A stretch of DNA of 64,000 nt. It comes from Erinaceus europaeus (Eukaryota > Chordata > Mammalia > Eulipotyphla > Erinaceidae). Within the stretch, counting starts at the first letter, position 1. Every line of letters starts with the position of its first letter. The notes below the pieces were generated by a model. It made no database searches. It saw only the letters and a program-made list of their open reading frames with translations, and had not been told where the DNA came from. Position numbers and translations under genes: made by a program. The stretch lies in contig NC_080175.1 in the NCBI RefSeq assembly GCF_950295315.1, positions 65,869,353 to 65,933,352 of the forward strand. The letters are read 5' to 3'. This document shows, piece by piece, positions 10,996 through 22,593 of the stretch.

Positions 10996-11297
10996 TGTTG
11001 TATGCTTTACATTGGGTTGTTCTAGCTCTCCCCCGCCAAGAAAATTGGATCAGTCCCGCTTGACCCCGCCCCTAGGAACCCCAAGATGGTTCCAGAGTTC
11101 CAGAATTAGAGAGTGCTTGGTGCCACCACGGGGGAAGAGGCAGCAGAGTTCTGTTTGGTGATTAGTTTGTCTTAGTTTATAAATCGTTGTTCCTGAATAA
11201 AGAAATACAGCTTCCCTGCCCAGCCGTATGTCTCTGGTCGTCTCTGTTACCCACCCGTGAAGCTAGCCTGGACAGCTAGAGCCACCGAATTTTAACA
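10996..11297 (+). repeat. ERV-n 3' LTR
   Basis: This LTR is 302 bp, from TGTTGTATGC to TTTTAACA, with AATAAA at 11196-11201. It is similar to the 5' LTR throughout but lacks about 20 bases and differs at scattered sites. Confidence 0.9.
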
Positions 11298-12830
11298 ATA
11301 TATTCTGGCTATTAGCCTGTTGTCTGATGTATGGCATGTAAAGATCTTCTCCCATTCTGTGAGTGGTCTCACAGTTTGGGTACTGGTTTCTTTTGCTGTG
11401 AAGAAGATTTTTAATTTGATATATTCCCATAGGTTTATGCTTGCCTTAGTCTTCTTTGTAACTGGATTCATTTCATTGAAGATGCCTTTAAAATGTATGC
11501 TGAAAAGCGTTCTACCAATATTTTCCTCTAAGTATCTGATAGTTTCTGGTCTAACATCCATGTCTTTGATCCACTTGGAATTTACTTTTGTATTTGGTGA
11601 AATATAGTGTTTCAGTTTCATTCTTCTGCATGTTTCAACCCATTTATTCCAAAACCATTTGTTGAAAAGACTCTGCTTTCCCCATTTAATAGTCTGGCAC
11701 CTTTGTCAAAGACTAGATGTCCATAGGTCCTCAGTTCTGGACTCTCAATTCTATTACATTGGTCAGTATGTCTATTCATGTTCCAGTACCAAGCGGTTTT
11801 GATGACAATGGCCCTATAATACAATTTGAGATCTGGGAGCATTATGCCTCAAGTTCTGTTCTTTCTTCTCAAGATTGTTCTAGCAATTCTAGGTCTTTTC
11901 TGATTCCAGATAAACATTTGTAGTATTTGTTCTATTCACCTAAAAATTGTGGTTGGGAACTTGACGTAATGCCCAACACCAAAAGAGCCCGGCAGTCCAG
12001 GACTTTTATTCTTGGGATGTTTTTGATAACTGTTTCAATTTCATTAGCTGTGATGGGCCTGTTCATGTTATCTAGTTCCTCTTTACTTAATTTTGGAAGT
12101 TCGTAGGTATCTAGGAAATCGTCCATTTCTTCCAGGTTCTCTAGCTTGGTGGCATATAGTTGTTCATATAAGTCTCACATGATATGCTGAATTTCTGTGG
12201 TATCTGTTGTGATATCTTGTCTTTCATTTATGATCCAATTTATTTGGGTCTTCTCCCTTTTTTGTTGTGTGAGTCTGGCTAAAGTTTTGTCCATTTTGTT
12301 CACTCTTTCAAAGAACCAAATTTGCTTTCATTAATCTTTTGTATGGTTTTCTTAGTTTCAATGTTATTTATTTCTGTCCTACCTTTAGTGATTTCTGTCC
12401 TTCTGGTTGCTTTAGGGCTCCTTTGTTCTTCTTCTTTTAGGTCTATAAGATGTGCAATCAGGCTGTTTATTTGTGCTTTTTCTTGTTTCCTAATGTGTGC
12501 TTATATAGCTATGACCTTCCCTTTCAGTACTGCCTTAGCTGTGTCCCAAATATTTTGATAATTTGTGTCTTCATTTGATTTCTTCCTTTATTTCCTCTTT
12601 GACCCAGTAGTTTTTAAGTAGTGTACTATTTAGCTTCCACATTTTGGTACTATTACTAATCTTTTGTTGATTGTTAAGTATTAGTTTAATTCCACGGTGG
12701 TCTGAGAAGATGCTTGGGATGATTTTAATACTCTTGAATTACTGATGCTCTCTTTGTGGCCTAACATATAGTCTATCCTTGAGAATAAACCATGTGAACT
12801 TGAGTAAAATGTGTATTCCAGTTTCTTGGG
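11292..12830 (-). pseudogene. L1-C ORF2 remnant lacking the RT core
   Basis: Minus-strand reading gives the RT entry region ([15 protein letters not shown] then [14 protein letters not shown] near 12126-12000). It then jumps directly to the post-RT region ([18 protein letters not shown] near 11840, KHYISPNTKVNSKWIKDMDV near 11610). About 1.1 kb coding for the RT catalytic core is absent, replaced by about 45 bases of unrelated filler near 11935-11980. Scattered frameshifts also occur. The C-terminal part of ORF2 continues beyond the ERV at 8040-8921. Confidence 0.8.
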
Positions 12831-12962
12831 GATTCCCCTATTTCTATATGGTGACAAGCAAGAGGTGCCTTGGAATCAGGGAGCCACACCCATTCTGTTG
12901 TAGTCACACATTTGATAGCCAGCACCACCAATAGCCAGAGCAGTTAAATAAATACATAAGTA

Positions 12963-13062
12963 GGTAGTAGGTGAGTAGGTAGATGGATGTATAAATGATA
13001 GATAGATAGATAGATAGATGATAGACTAGATAAATAGACAGATGATAGATAATAGATAGATG
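12963..13062. repeat. (GATA)n-rich microsatellite
   Basis: Imperfect gata/tagg tetranucleotide repeats include five perfect gata units near 12998-13018. Confidence 0.85.
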
Positions 13063-14739
13063 TGGCAAACAAATAGGTACAAAATCACTCTAAAGTAGAT
13101 AAATAAATAATTAAGTCTATGTAACAGGCAATTAAGATTTAACCCCGAAGCACTGAGGAAACCTATCAGCTCTGTACTTTAGAACTTTCTGCAGATGTAG
13201 AACAGAAGGCACTAATACCCTAGACCTTAGCTTTTGTGGGATTTTGAATTTTAGGAAACAACAAATACTAAGAGCAAAGGAAGTGATCAAGTAATAAAAT
13301 GATCACAAGTGAAGTGAACCATGGACTGGGTTGAATGTGAGCTGTGCTGAGCAACTGTCAGGACACTTTTCATCTGTTTCTTCAAATCCCACATCCATCC
13401 CACCCCACTGCCCTCCACCCTGCCTCCATTTTGCATTGTGCCTAGCAGGCAAACTTCTACTCCAGCAAAAGAATACCTTTCAGCTGAGTTTGGTCAGAAG
13501 CTCTGGAAGCAGGAAGAGTAGGGTATGGGTGTTGATTCTCCTAGTTGCTCTCCTAATAAATCTCAATGGCTAGATATGCTCTTCTAACAAGTCACAGATC
13601 CTTTTGGTTACTCTCCACAGATTCTTTTAAACCATTCTTCCACATCAAAAGAGAAGGGTCTTTTTTGCTCATCCTATTGTTTTGGACTTAAAGTCCAATT
13701 CATTTTCTTTACTCTCTGCTCAGACTGGTATAAGTAGTACTTTTACTATGGTTTCCTCAAATTACTCAGAACAAATGTGTCATCTCGTTCTTACCAGGAC
13801 TCTGACTGGCTTATAGACTACAGTAATAATCTAAGGATTTATTCTAAAGCATATTTAAAAATAACTCCTATTGTACACAGTAAGAACTTTGTCCTCATAA
13901 TGATAATTTTATGAAAGACAAAGGGCTGACTCATCAATATGTATGACTATTGCATCAAGAATATTTTAGTTGCACTGAATTAGCCTTGTTTGTGTTCTTT
14001 TGGTCAATGTACAACAGTGGTCAGGTTATGAGGAAGATTTGTGAAGGGAGAGCGGCATTTAAATTGTTCAAATAAAAGGCTTAGCTTTTTGCTTTGTCTT
14101 CTGCACATGGAAATTCAGAATGGTATAGAATGATGAGTGGTATTAATCAAGGACACTGAATATGTGAAGAGAAGGTGTAATTCCATCTTAACAATGTGAG
14201 GTGATTAAGGGTCAAATAATAGTATAAAATAAGTTTTAGTCTGACAAATAACCCACTGGTACACAGGAAAGAAGTTGAAAAACTAGAAAGCATTCACAAA
14301 AAAGACAAGGAGAATGGTTAAATTTATTGTACTTGAGCAAGACTTAAAATAAGGCATTAAATTTCTGTTCTTCTCCCAAAAATGAGAATATATAAAAATT
14401 TACAAGAAAAAACACTGGATTTTCATACCCAGTGTTAATTTGATAAATACATAATGTTTCCCATAAGATTATTTAGACAAGATTTCTGACTACTTCATTG
14501 TATGATACAAACAATAAGCTGTTTAATCAAATGTTAGGTTTTCTATAAACACCTGTGCATATATTGTCTAGGTCTTTAACAATTCCTTGTCATAGAATTG
14601 TTTCCAAAATATATATACATTTTATGTTTACACAGTTAAATGGCAACAATGCCTTAATCAGGAGGCAGGAAGAGTAAGGTAGGGGTAGATGAGTAGAAAC
14701 TGTCAGAATCAAGGCATCATTCTTTTTAAAGTTTTAAAG
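13063..14739. other. Unassigned sequence
   Basis: This is about 1.7 kb of AT-rich sequence without a recognised repeat. Short open frames occur (for example near 13331-13573), but none shows a domain or good start context. I see no splice-flanked exon that I trust. It may be unique intergenic or intronic DNA. Confidence 0.4.
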
Positions 14740-14752
14740 TTATTTATCCATA

Positions 14753-14786
<34 letters not shown>

Positions 14787-15003
14787 TTTTTTTTAACTAG
14801 AGCACTGCTCAACTCTGGATTATGGTGATGTGGGGGATTGAAACTGGGACTTCAGAGCTTCAGGTATGGGAATCTATTTTGCATAAACATTATGCTATCT
14901 ACCCCCCACCCTGTATGTATTTATTTATAAGAGGAAAGAAGAAAGATAAAACCAGAGCATCACTCTGGCATATGCAATATCAGAGCTCAAACTCATACTT
15001 AAG
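14740..15003 (-). repeat. Two tRNA-derived SINE pieces, reverse orientation
   Basis: A long T-run (14770-14793) with a neighbouring (AT) tract is the reversed A-tail. It is followed by gagcactgctcaactctgg and gattgaaactgggacttc, the reversed SINE body with a B-box-like segment. A second reversed piece starts near 14913. The body text recurs in other SINEs in the window. Confidence 0.7.
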
Positions 15004-15004
15004 A

Positions 15005-15712
15005 ATCCAATGTCTCCCCAGACCACATCAAATCAATGGGATTTACAGTCAACAATTTTTATAACCCTTTCCCATATTAGGGAGCTACTCTCTTCCCTGA
15101 TTCAGCTTTCTGGTCCTTTTCCAGCCATGACATCATCTCCTCAGACAATAACTTGGATCCACCTGCATATCAGATTTCAGGCTCAGGAGAAAAAAAAAAA
15201 ACTAGTATAGCCACAGGCCCTTTGGAATATAACTAAAATATGCCTACTAGCTATCTACAAAATCAAGGATCCCCCCCCCCCCCAACACTTCACCTGCACT
15301 ATTCCAAGCTTTAGGTTCATAATTGGGCAACAATTTGTTTGGATTTGTATGTTAACTCTCTTTTCAGGCAACAGGTTCCAGATGCTAGCAGGATGCCTAC
15401 CAGACTTCCCAGGACAGACAACCTCACCAATGTGTCCTGGAGTTCTGCTTTCCCAGAGCCCCAACCTACTAGGGAAAGAGAGAGGCAGGCTGGGAGTATG
15501 GACTGACCTGTCAATGCCCATGTTCAGCAGGGAAGCAATTACAGAAGCCAGACCTTCCACCTTCTGCACCCCACAATGACCTTGGGTCCATACTCCCAGA
15601 GGGTTAAAGAATAGGAAAGCTATCAGAGAAGGGGATGGGATACAGAGTTCTCGTGGTAGTAATTGTGTGGTTTTTCCTATGGTTTTGTCAATGTTTCCTT
15701 TTTATGAAAAAG
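15005..15712 (+). mobile_element. L1 3' fragment
   Basis: This is a non-coding L1 3' UTR piece with landmarks caccaatgtgtcctgga, gggaaagagagaggcag and gaagccagaccttcc. It includes a C13 run near 15270. It is more diverged from L1-A than L1-B is and starts at nearly the same UTR position as the copy at 46195. Confidence 0.8.
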
Positions 15713-15765
15713 AAGAAGGAGGAGGAGGAAGGGGAGGAGGAGGAGGAGGAGAAGGAGAAGAGGAA
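15711..15765. repeat. (GGA/GAA)n tract
   Basis: This purine-only repeat follows the L1 tail and probably expanded from it. A second tract of the same kind follows the next SINE at 15917-15951. Confidence 0.85.
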
Positions 15766-15916
15766 GTGGTCTGGGAGGTGGCACAATGTATAAAGCACTG
15801 GACTCTCAAGCATGAGGTCTTGAGTTCAATCCCCAGCTGCACATGTTCCAGAGTGATGTCTGGTTCTTTCTATCTCTCCTCCAATCTTCCTAGTAAATAA
15901 ATAAAATCTTTAAAAA
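15766..15916 (+). repeat. tRNA-derived SINE (type with gtggtctgggaggtggc head)
   Basis: The head gtggtctgggaggtggcaca and B-box-like gagttcaatccccagc are followed by a C/T-rich part and an aaataaataaaatc tail. The same type occurs reversed at 56588-56780. The source tRNA was not identified. Confidence 0.75.
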
Positions 15917-15951
15917 GAAGAAGGAGGAGGAGGAGGAGGAGAAGAAGGAGA

Positions 15952-17260
15952 ATCAGAATCAGAATCCATTGTCTCATCCACTCTACCATTTCAGAACCAC
16001 CTAGGTATCATTCTTTGTTCTATGTGGGTTTTGATCATTAAGTTTTAGTCCTTTTGCTAATAATTCCATGAAATCATCAGCTAATAAGATGGAAAGTCTG
16101 GCCAGTTTTCTTTGAAATTTACCACAAAAGGGAACATTTTAATAAAATTTACCAAAATGAGTTACTCAAAATAGTCTGAAGTCAATATGATATCACATAT
16201 AAAGTTTTTTTTTAAGTACTGTGTAGTTTAACAGCTTATTTTTGACAAATACTTTGAATTCTCATACCTGGGCATTCTTAGCTCAAGGGAAAGATATTTC
16301 TGTGTGTAAAATAAATGCCTCTTTCACAGTGAACTCTGAGAAGTCAATGAGCAAAATCGCTGGAATCTCATGTCAAATGTGAAGCATTAGTAGAGATTTT
16401 CTAGGAGAGAAAGTATAGTCAGTATAAAGAATCTGGGGAGAAGAGATAAGTTGTAAATTCTATCATTCAACTAAGTGAGATTCACAGGTATATAGGAATA
16501 AATTTTTCAATAGTTACTTTTGTTTCAATTCCATTATAATGAATATTGGATGAAATTAGAGAGAGTACAAAATAGTTTCTCCTCATTTCTGTCAGCATCT
16601 GTTTAAATAAAATACTTTCATAAAACTGCCTTCTGTGAGCTAGTAGCTGATTGAACTTCAGTCCAGCTTGATCATTTACTTCTTCTTAATGTATTTATTT
16701 TTCAGCATATATTTATAGAGCTTCCACTATTAGACATAAATAAATCTAAAACAAAAGGATTGATGGTTTCTGAACAGACATAATCTTGCCATAAAATTGT
16801 TTATAACCTCTAATTCTAAGGTACTAATTTAATGTTCACAGGCTAAATAACACAACCAGAGTTTTGCAGTTACATCAGACTTCCTCCTCCAAAATACAGG
16901 AAAAAATCATAATAAAGAATTATATGTGCCATATTTTGATTTATTCTAGTATTTATACTAAGTGTAAGGAAAACTATTAAAAATGTAAAGAACAGGGAAC
17001 ACCATTATATTAATACTAGGTTTGAAGTATTGTAAAATTCACCTAAACAGGAAGGTTAAATCAATTGCAGCACTGCAGGGTGGAGTCTTCATTTATACAG
17101 ACAGGATTTGAAAAGGGTATTTTTCTGACCAAGGGCAGTAGTATATATGCATTGCTTGTAGTTGGTAAGCTGATGTCATGTCTCTGCTAGAATGCACTAA
17201 ATGCAGAAACTTTCATTCTTCTTTAAACACTTTCTAAAATACTCACATTCTCTAACTTTT
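15952..17260. other. Unassigned sequence
   Basis: This is about 1.3 kb of AT-rich sequence with no long ORF and no repeat I recognise. It immediately precedes the 13-bp target duplication of L1-F. Confidence 0.4.
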
Positions 17261-17273
17261 AAAAATCTATTTC

Positions 17274-18531
17274 CAAAACCATCTTGAGGAAAAGAAACAG
17301 AAACGGAGGCATCACACTCCCAGATCTCAAACTATATTATAATGCCATCATCATCAAAACAGCATCGTACTGGAACAAAAATAGGCACACAGACCAGTGG
17401 AACAGAATTGAAAGCCCAGAAATAATCCCCACACCTATGGACATCTAATCTTTGATAAGGGGGCCCAAAGGATTAAATGGAAAAAGGAGGCTCTCTTCAA
17501 TAAATGGTGCTGGGAAAACTGGGTTATAACATGCAGAAGAATGAAACTGAACCACCTTATCTCACCAGAAACAAAAATCAACTCCAAATGGATCAAAGAC
17601 CTGGATGTCAGACCGGAAACTATCAAATACCTTGAGGAAAACATTGGTGAAACATTTTCCCACCTAAACGTCAAGGACATCTTTGATGAAACAAACCCAA
17701 TTTCAAGGAAAACTAAAGCAGAAACAAACCAATGGGACTACATCAAATTGAAAAGCTTCTGCACAGCCAAAGAAACTATCACACAAACAAAGAGACCCCT
17801 CACAGAATGGGAGAAGATCTTCACATGCCAAACATCAAACAAGAGACTAATCACCAAAATATATACAGAGAACTCAGCAAACTTAGCACCAAAAAAGCAA
17901 ATGACCCCATCCAAAAATGGGCTGAGGATATGAACAAAACATTCACCTCAGCGGAGATCCAAAAGGCTAACAAACATATGAAAACTGTTCCAGGTCGCTG
18001 ATGGTCAGAGAGATGCAGATAAAGACAACATTGAGATACCACCTCACTCCTGTAAGAATGGCATACATCAAAAAGGACAGTAACAACAAACGTTTGAGAG
18101 GCTGTGGCGACAGAGGAACCCTTCTACACTGCTGGTGGGAATGTAAATTGGTCCAGCCTCTGTGGAGAGCTCTCTGGAGAACTCTCACAAGGCTAGACAT
18201 AGACCTTCCATATGACCCAGTAATTCCTCTCCTAGGGACATACCCCAAGAATTCCATAATGCCCAACCAAAAAGATGTGTGTACATCTATGTTCATAGCA
18301 GCACAATTCATAATAGCTAAAACCTGGAAGCAACCCAGGTGCCCAAGAGCAGATGAGTGGCTGAGAAAGCTGTGGTACATATACACAATGGAATACTATG
18401 CAGCTATTAAGAACAATGAGCCCACCTTCTCTGACCCATCTTGGACAGAGATAGAAGAAATTGTGTTAAGTGAGCTAAGTCAGAAAGATAAAGATGAGTA
18501 TGGGATGTCCCCACTCATCAACAGAAGTTGA
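17274..18531 (+). pseudogene. L1-F ORF2 C-terminal part
   Basis: This is the post-RT part of ORF2. It includes [19 protein letters not shown] near 17550, [20 protein letters not shown] near 18007, the Cys/His segment [17 protein letters not shown] near 18097, and the normal end INRS-stop at 18531. Reading shifts frame near 17860-18000 (several single-base changes), so it cannot be one protein. The final 177 codons are open. Confidence 0.88.
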
Positions 18532-19875
18532 GAAAGAAGAACAGAAAGGGAAACTAAAAGCAGGATCTGATTAAATCAAGAGCAGGGCACCAATGTAAAA
18601 ACCCTGTGCTGAAGGGGAGGGTGGCCATTGGGCTTCCTGGCATGGCAGGGGGTGGGCCGGTGGGTGGTGGGGATGGGACACAGTCTTTTGTTGATGGGAG
18701 TGGTGTTTATGTGCAATCCTATTAAAATGTCAACATATAAACCACTATTTAATTAATATGAAAGGCGAAAAACTGATGATATATCTAGAACTTCTTAAAA
18801 CACCGACTGAGTCTTTTTAATACATAGGCTGTCTTTGATATGTTGTCTCTCCCAAAAGCCTAGACCAGGGAGAACAGAAGCAACCGGTAGCACAGATATA
18901 CAAGATGCTGGGTATTATACCCCAAGCCCTATCAAAGGGACTTTCCAAAGTTAACTCTATCACCAAATAATGTGAAGATAACAATAACTATCCATTGTCT
19001 TCTTGAACCCTAAGACAACAGGAACCTCACATTTCCACTATAGAGCCTATATTTCCCCCAGTCCTGGAACCTTAGGGTGGGGCCCACTTTTCTGCATGAT
19101 GCTCTCAATTCAAATCAAATAATATTGCATCCGCGGATCACAACCTAATCAACGCCAACGAGTGCTACCCCAGCATGCTTCACTTCAGACTGTGACCAGA
19201 GACTTCAGGTGTGGAATGACAACCCTTCAGCTTCATCACTTGGGTGACACCTTTCCTTTCATAGTATTCTCTAATTCCATTCCAGGTGTTCCACTCCCCA
19301 ATAAAGTCCCCAAACCTAGATATAGTCCAGGTCCCCTGAGATAGAGCATAGGTTCACCCGTGCCCATAACTAGGGGAAAAATATATATCTGAAAGCAGAA
19401 GTACACAAGAGAATGCAGGGAATACCCCCCAAGACTTCATCTGCACTATTCCAGTCTTTAGGTCCATGATTGTTCAACAATTTGTTTGGATTTGTATGTT
19501 AACTTTTCATCCACCAGGTTCCAGATGCCAGCAAGATGCTGACCAGACTTCCCTGGACAGACGACCCCATCAATGTGTACTGGAGTTCCATTTCCTCAGA
19601 GCCCCACCCTACTAGGGAAAGAGAGAGGCAGACTGGGAGTATGGATCGACCAACCAACCTCCATGTTCAGCGGGGAAGCAATTACAGAGGCCAGACCTTC
19701 CACCCTCTGCAACCCACAATGACCCTGGATCCATACTCCCAGAGAGATAGAGAATGGGAAGGCTATCAGGGGAGGGGAGGGGAGGGGATATGGAGATCAA
19801 GTTATGGGAATTGTGCAGAATTATATCCCTTATTCTATGGTTTTGTTAATGTCTCCTTTCTTAAATAAAAATTAA
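17274..19875 (+). mobile_element. L1-F: 5'-truncated LINE-1
   Basis: The insert begins inside ORF2 ([18 protein letters not shown] region) and runs through the 3' UTR to an A-rich tail. A 13-bp target duplication aaaaatctatttc is present at 17261-17273 and 19876-19888, so both ends are firm. Truncation at the 5' end is typical of L1 insertion. Confidence 0.93.
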
Positions 19876-19888
19876 AAAAATCTATTTC

Positions 19889-20589
19889 ATTCCATTTTAA
19901 GGCTCTTAGAGCACTTAGGGTTAACTTTCAGCAAATGACAGTCCTTAATGACCAATTTTCTAAATGGAAAGTAGAAAAAAAATTGTTTTCTCCCCACAAT
20001 AAATCCTCAAAGTACAAAAGCAATGACACGTCTAAAGTAAGCTCCCACTCAGCTCCAGGGTATCCTTAATACTCACAGATCTTGTCTGCTTATGGACTTA
20101 ACAACTATGCTTTAATCTACTTAAAGTCTGCTGCACATATCTCCTACTATGCCTTTGATAAAACTCTGTAAACTTGTGAAGATTGTGCTGTCCCTGAGGT
20201 TGCAAACTGAGGAGTCACTAATCAAAAGAGGAAAGTAATGAAGAGATGTGGCATTCACAATGGTTTCAAATAGTAAAACTGTACCCCATTCTAAACGAGA
20301 GATTGAGAACTGGAGAAATGAAGAAAATGTTTAGCTTGTCCCTCCAGGAATAGATAATAGAATGTGGGGCACAAGGACAGCGAAAGAAGCAGATACCCCT
20401 CTGGCCAAGACTGAGCCCCAGATCAGAGCAAGACACATCCAGGTACAAATATCTGCCTTCTTTTGTATTCATTTCCTCTATCACAGTTTTGTCTTTGATC
20501 ATTGCCTCCCATTTTTTTAATGTAATGTCTCCAATCATGTTTCATATACTATAAAGTAATTACCATTGGAAAAAATGAAGCCCACATCA
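19889..20589. other. Unassigned sequence
   Basis: This is about 0.7 kb without recognised repeats. No convincing ORF is present. Confidence 0.4.
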
Positions 20590-20861
20590 TTTATGTCAGA
20601 GAATGTATGTCAGAGGCTGGGAGTATGAATTGATCTGCCAAATCCCGTGTCCAGTGGAGAAACAAATACAGAAGCCAGACCTTTCACCTTCTACACTCCA
20701 TAGTGATCATGGGGTCCATGCTCCCAGAGGGATCGAGAAAAGGAAAGCTATCAGGTGAGGGGATGGGATATGGAACTCTAGCAGTAGAAATTGTCTGGAA
20801 TTTTACTCCTCTTATCCTATGGCCTTGTCAATATTTTTATAAATAAATTTAAAAAAAGAAA
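20590..20861 (+). mobile_element. Old L1 3' fragment
   Basis: The text matches the last 270 bases of the L1 3' UTR (cagaagccagaccttt, aggaaagctatcagg, cctatggccttgtcaat) with many substitutions. Confidence 0.75.
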
Positions 20862-21152
20862 GGGAGAGATGCAGAATATAAAATACCTTTCTGATATCAG
20901 ACTTAAAAAAAAAGAATGTCAGGTGCTTTTTACTTTGACTGATTTAATTACTATTTTAATGAATCAGTTTCCTCTTTTATCATATTTTATTTTGAAAATA
21001 ATATATTTAGAGGTATTTCAAATAATTGAAAACCAAACATTGTAATGTCAAAATTTGTAGTTCAATATTCCTTTTTTCTGTGTAACAGCTCAAACTTAAA
21101 AAAATCATAATTCTTCAGAGAAGCAAGTGTGACCTGCTTCTCAGAAGTATAT

Positions 21153-21154
21153 GG

Positions 21155-21182
<28 letters not shown>
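21153..21182. repeat. (AT)n microsatellite
   Basis: About 14 AT units lie at the left edge of the old L1 remnant. Confidence 0.85.
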
Positions 21183-21185
<3 letters not shown>

Positions 21186-21189
21186 AAAT

Positions 21190-22593
21190 GTTTTACAGTA
21201 AATACATGTTAGCACATGCAAGCTTGATTCAATATATGTAAATCAGTGTGATCCACCACATCAGTAAAAGAAAAATCAAAAACTACATAATTATCTCAAT
21301 AGATTAAGAGAAAGTCTTTCACAAAATACAACATCCAGGTGCCAGATGGTGGCACACGTGGTTGAGCACACATGTCAGAACACCCAAGAACCTGAGTTCA
21401 AGCCCTTGGCCCCCACCTGCAGGAAGCTTTGTAAGTGATGAAGAAGGACTGTAGGTATCTCTCCCTATTTATCACACCCTTCCCTCTCAATTTCTGGTGT
21501 ATCTATCCAATAAATAAATATAATAAAAAATAACTAGAAAAAATACAACATCCCTTCATGATCAAAACACAGTAAAAATGAGAATTAGTGGGAAATCCCT
21601 CAATCTAGTAGATTCCATATACAGTAAATCTACAGCAAACATCATACTCAATAGTGAGAGACTGGAAGCATGCCCTCTTAGATCAGGTACTAGACAGGGT
21701 GGCTTACAATTCGACATACATATATTACAATGCAGCATAGTGATGGAAGTTCCAGCCATACCAGTTAGGCTAGATAAAGGAATTAAAAGGGATATATACT
21801 GAAAGAGGAAAAGTTAAAAAGGTGATACATGATAGTTTATATAAAAAGACCTAAAGAATCTAGCAGGGAGCTCCTGAAATTTATTAAGAAATATAGTAAG
21901 ATGTCAGGCTACAGAATTAGCAAACAAAAGTTGATGGCATACCTTCTTGCAAACACTAAGTCAGAAGAAGAAGAAGTCAAGAAGTCAGTCCCATTCACTA
22001 TAGCAGCAAAAACAATAAAATAGCTGGGAATAAAGCTAACAAAATTGGTGAAAGACTTATAAACTGAAAAATGTGAGTCACCATTCAAGAAAATAGAAAA
22101 AGATACAAAGAAGTGGAAAGCTACTGCATGTTCAAGAACCAGAGGAATTAACCTCATCAAAATGATGATTCTACCCAGAACCATACACAAATTTAATGCA
22201 ATTCCCATCAAGATCCCACCCAAATTTTTAGGAGAATAGAACAAAATCTGCAAATGTTTATCTAGAGCCAGAAAATACCTAGAATTGTCAAAATAGTCTT
22301 GAGGGAAAAAAAGAGCAGAACTGGAGGCATCATGCTCCCAGATCTCAAATTATGTTATAGAACCACGATAATCAAAACCGTCTGGTACTGGAACAAAAAT
22401 AGACATAGTAACCAGTGGAATAAAATTGAGAACCGAGAAAACCTATGGGCATCTAATTTTTCATAAGGGCACTCAAACTATTAAATGGAAAAGGAGAGTC
22501 TCTTCAACAGATGATGTTAGGGAAATTGGGTTCATACCAGTGGAAGAGTGAAATCTTAGCACTACATTTCACCACATACAAAAGTTAACTCCA
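21190..22593 (+). pseudogene. Old L1 ORF2, left half (host of L1-B)
   Basis: This diverged ORF2 text runs from the RT region to the post-RT region: ISGKSLNLVDSIYS and [14 protein letters not shown] near 21590-21700, then IVYIKRPKESSRELLKF near 21835. Many indels and stops break it. It is split by a SINE at 21337-21539 and by L1-B after 22593, and resumes at 36157. Confidence 0.82.
21337..21539 (+). repeat. tRNA-derived SINE inserted in the old L1
   Basis: The SINE has a tRNA-like head gatggtggcacacgtggttg, a B-box-like gagttcaagccc, the segment cccacctgcagg and an aataaataaat tail. A perfect 14-bp duplication aaaatacaacatcc flanks it at 21323-21336 and 21540-21553, so the insertion is clear. 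Confidence 0.92.

Larger units (their letters stand above)
8922..11297 (+). mobile_element. ERV-n: complete LTR element without recognisable gag or pol
   Basis: This is a 2.4-kb element bounded by two similar LTRs, with a perfect 6-bp direct repeat ATATAT at 8916-8921 and 11298-11303. The 6-bp duplication, the lysine-type primer site and the purine tract before the 3' LTR point to a class II retrovirus-like element. The interior (9243-10995) shows no protease, RT or integrase motif, so it would have needed proteins from another element. It inserted into L1-C. It has collinear blocks in common with the post-pol part of ERV-B (28604-34920). Confidence 0.9.
8041..12830 (-). mobile_element. L1-C: older 5'-truncated LINE-1, split by an ERV
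   Basis: On the minus strand this reads from the end of the endonuclease domain (12830 side, PKKLEYTF-like) to the L1 3' end at 8041, where the plus strand shows a T-run. It is split at 8922-11297 by an LTR element, and the two halves join in sequence once that is removed. Similar 15-base sequences flank it (8026-8040 gatcccccctattcc and 12831-12845 gattcccctatttct), a plausible degraded target duplication. It is more diverged from L1-A than L1-B is, so it is older. Confidence 0.85.

Noticed and set aside
12963..13062. A possible CRISPR-like or satellite array
   Set aside because: It is a plain tetranucleotide microsatellite without spacers, in a mammalian setting.
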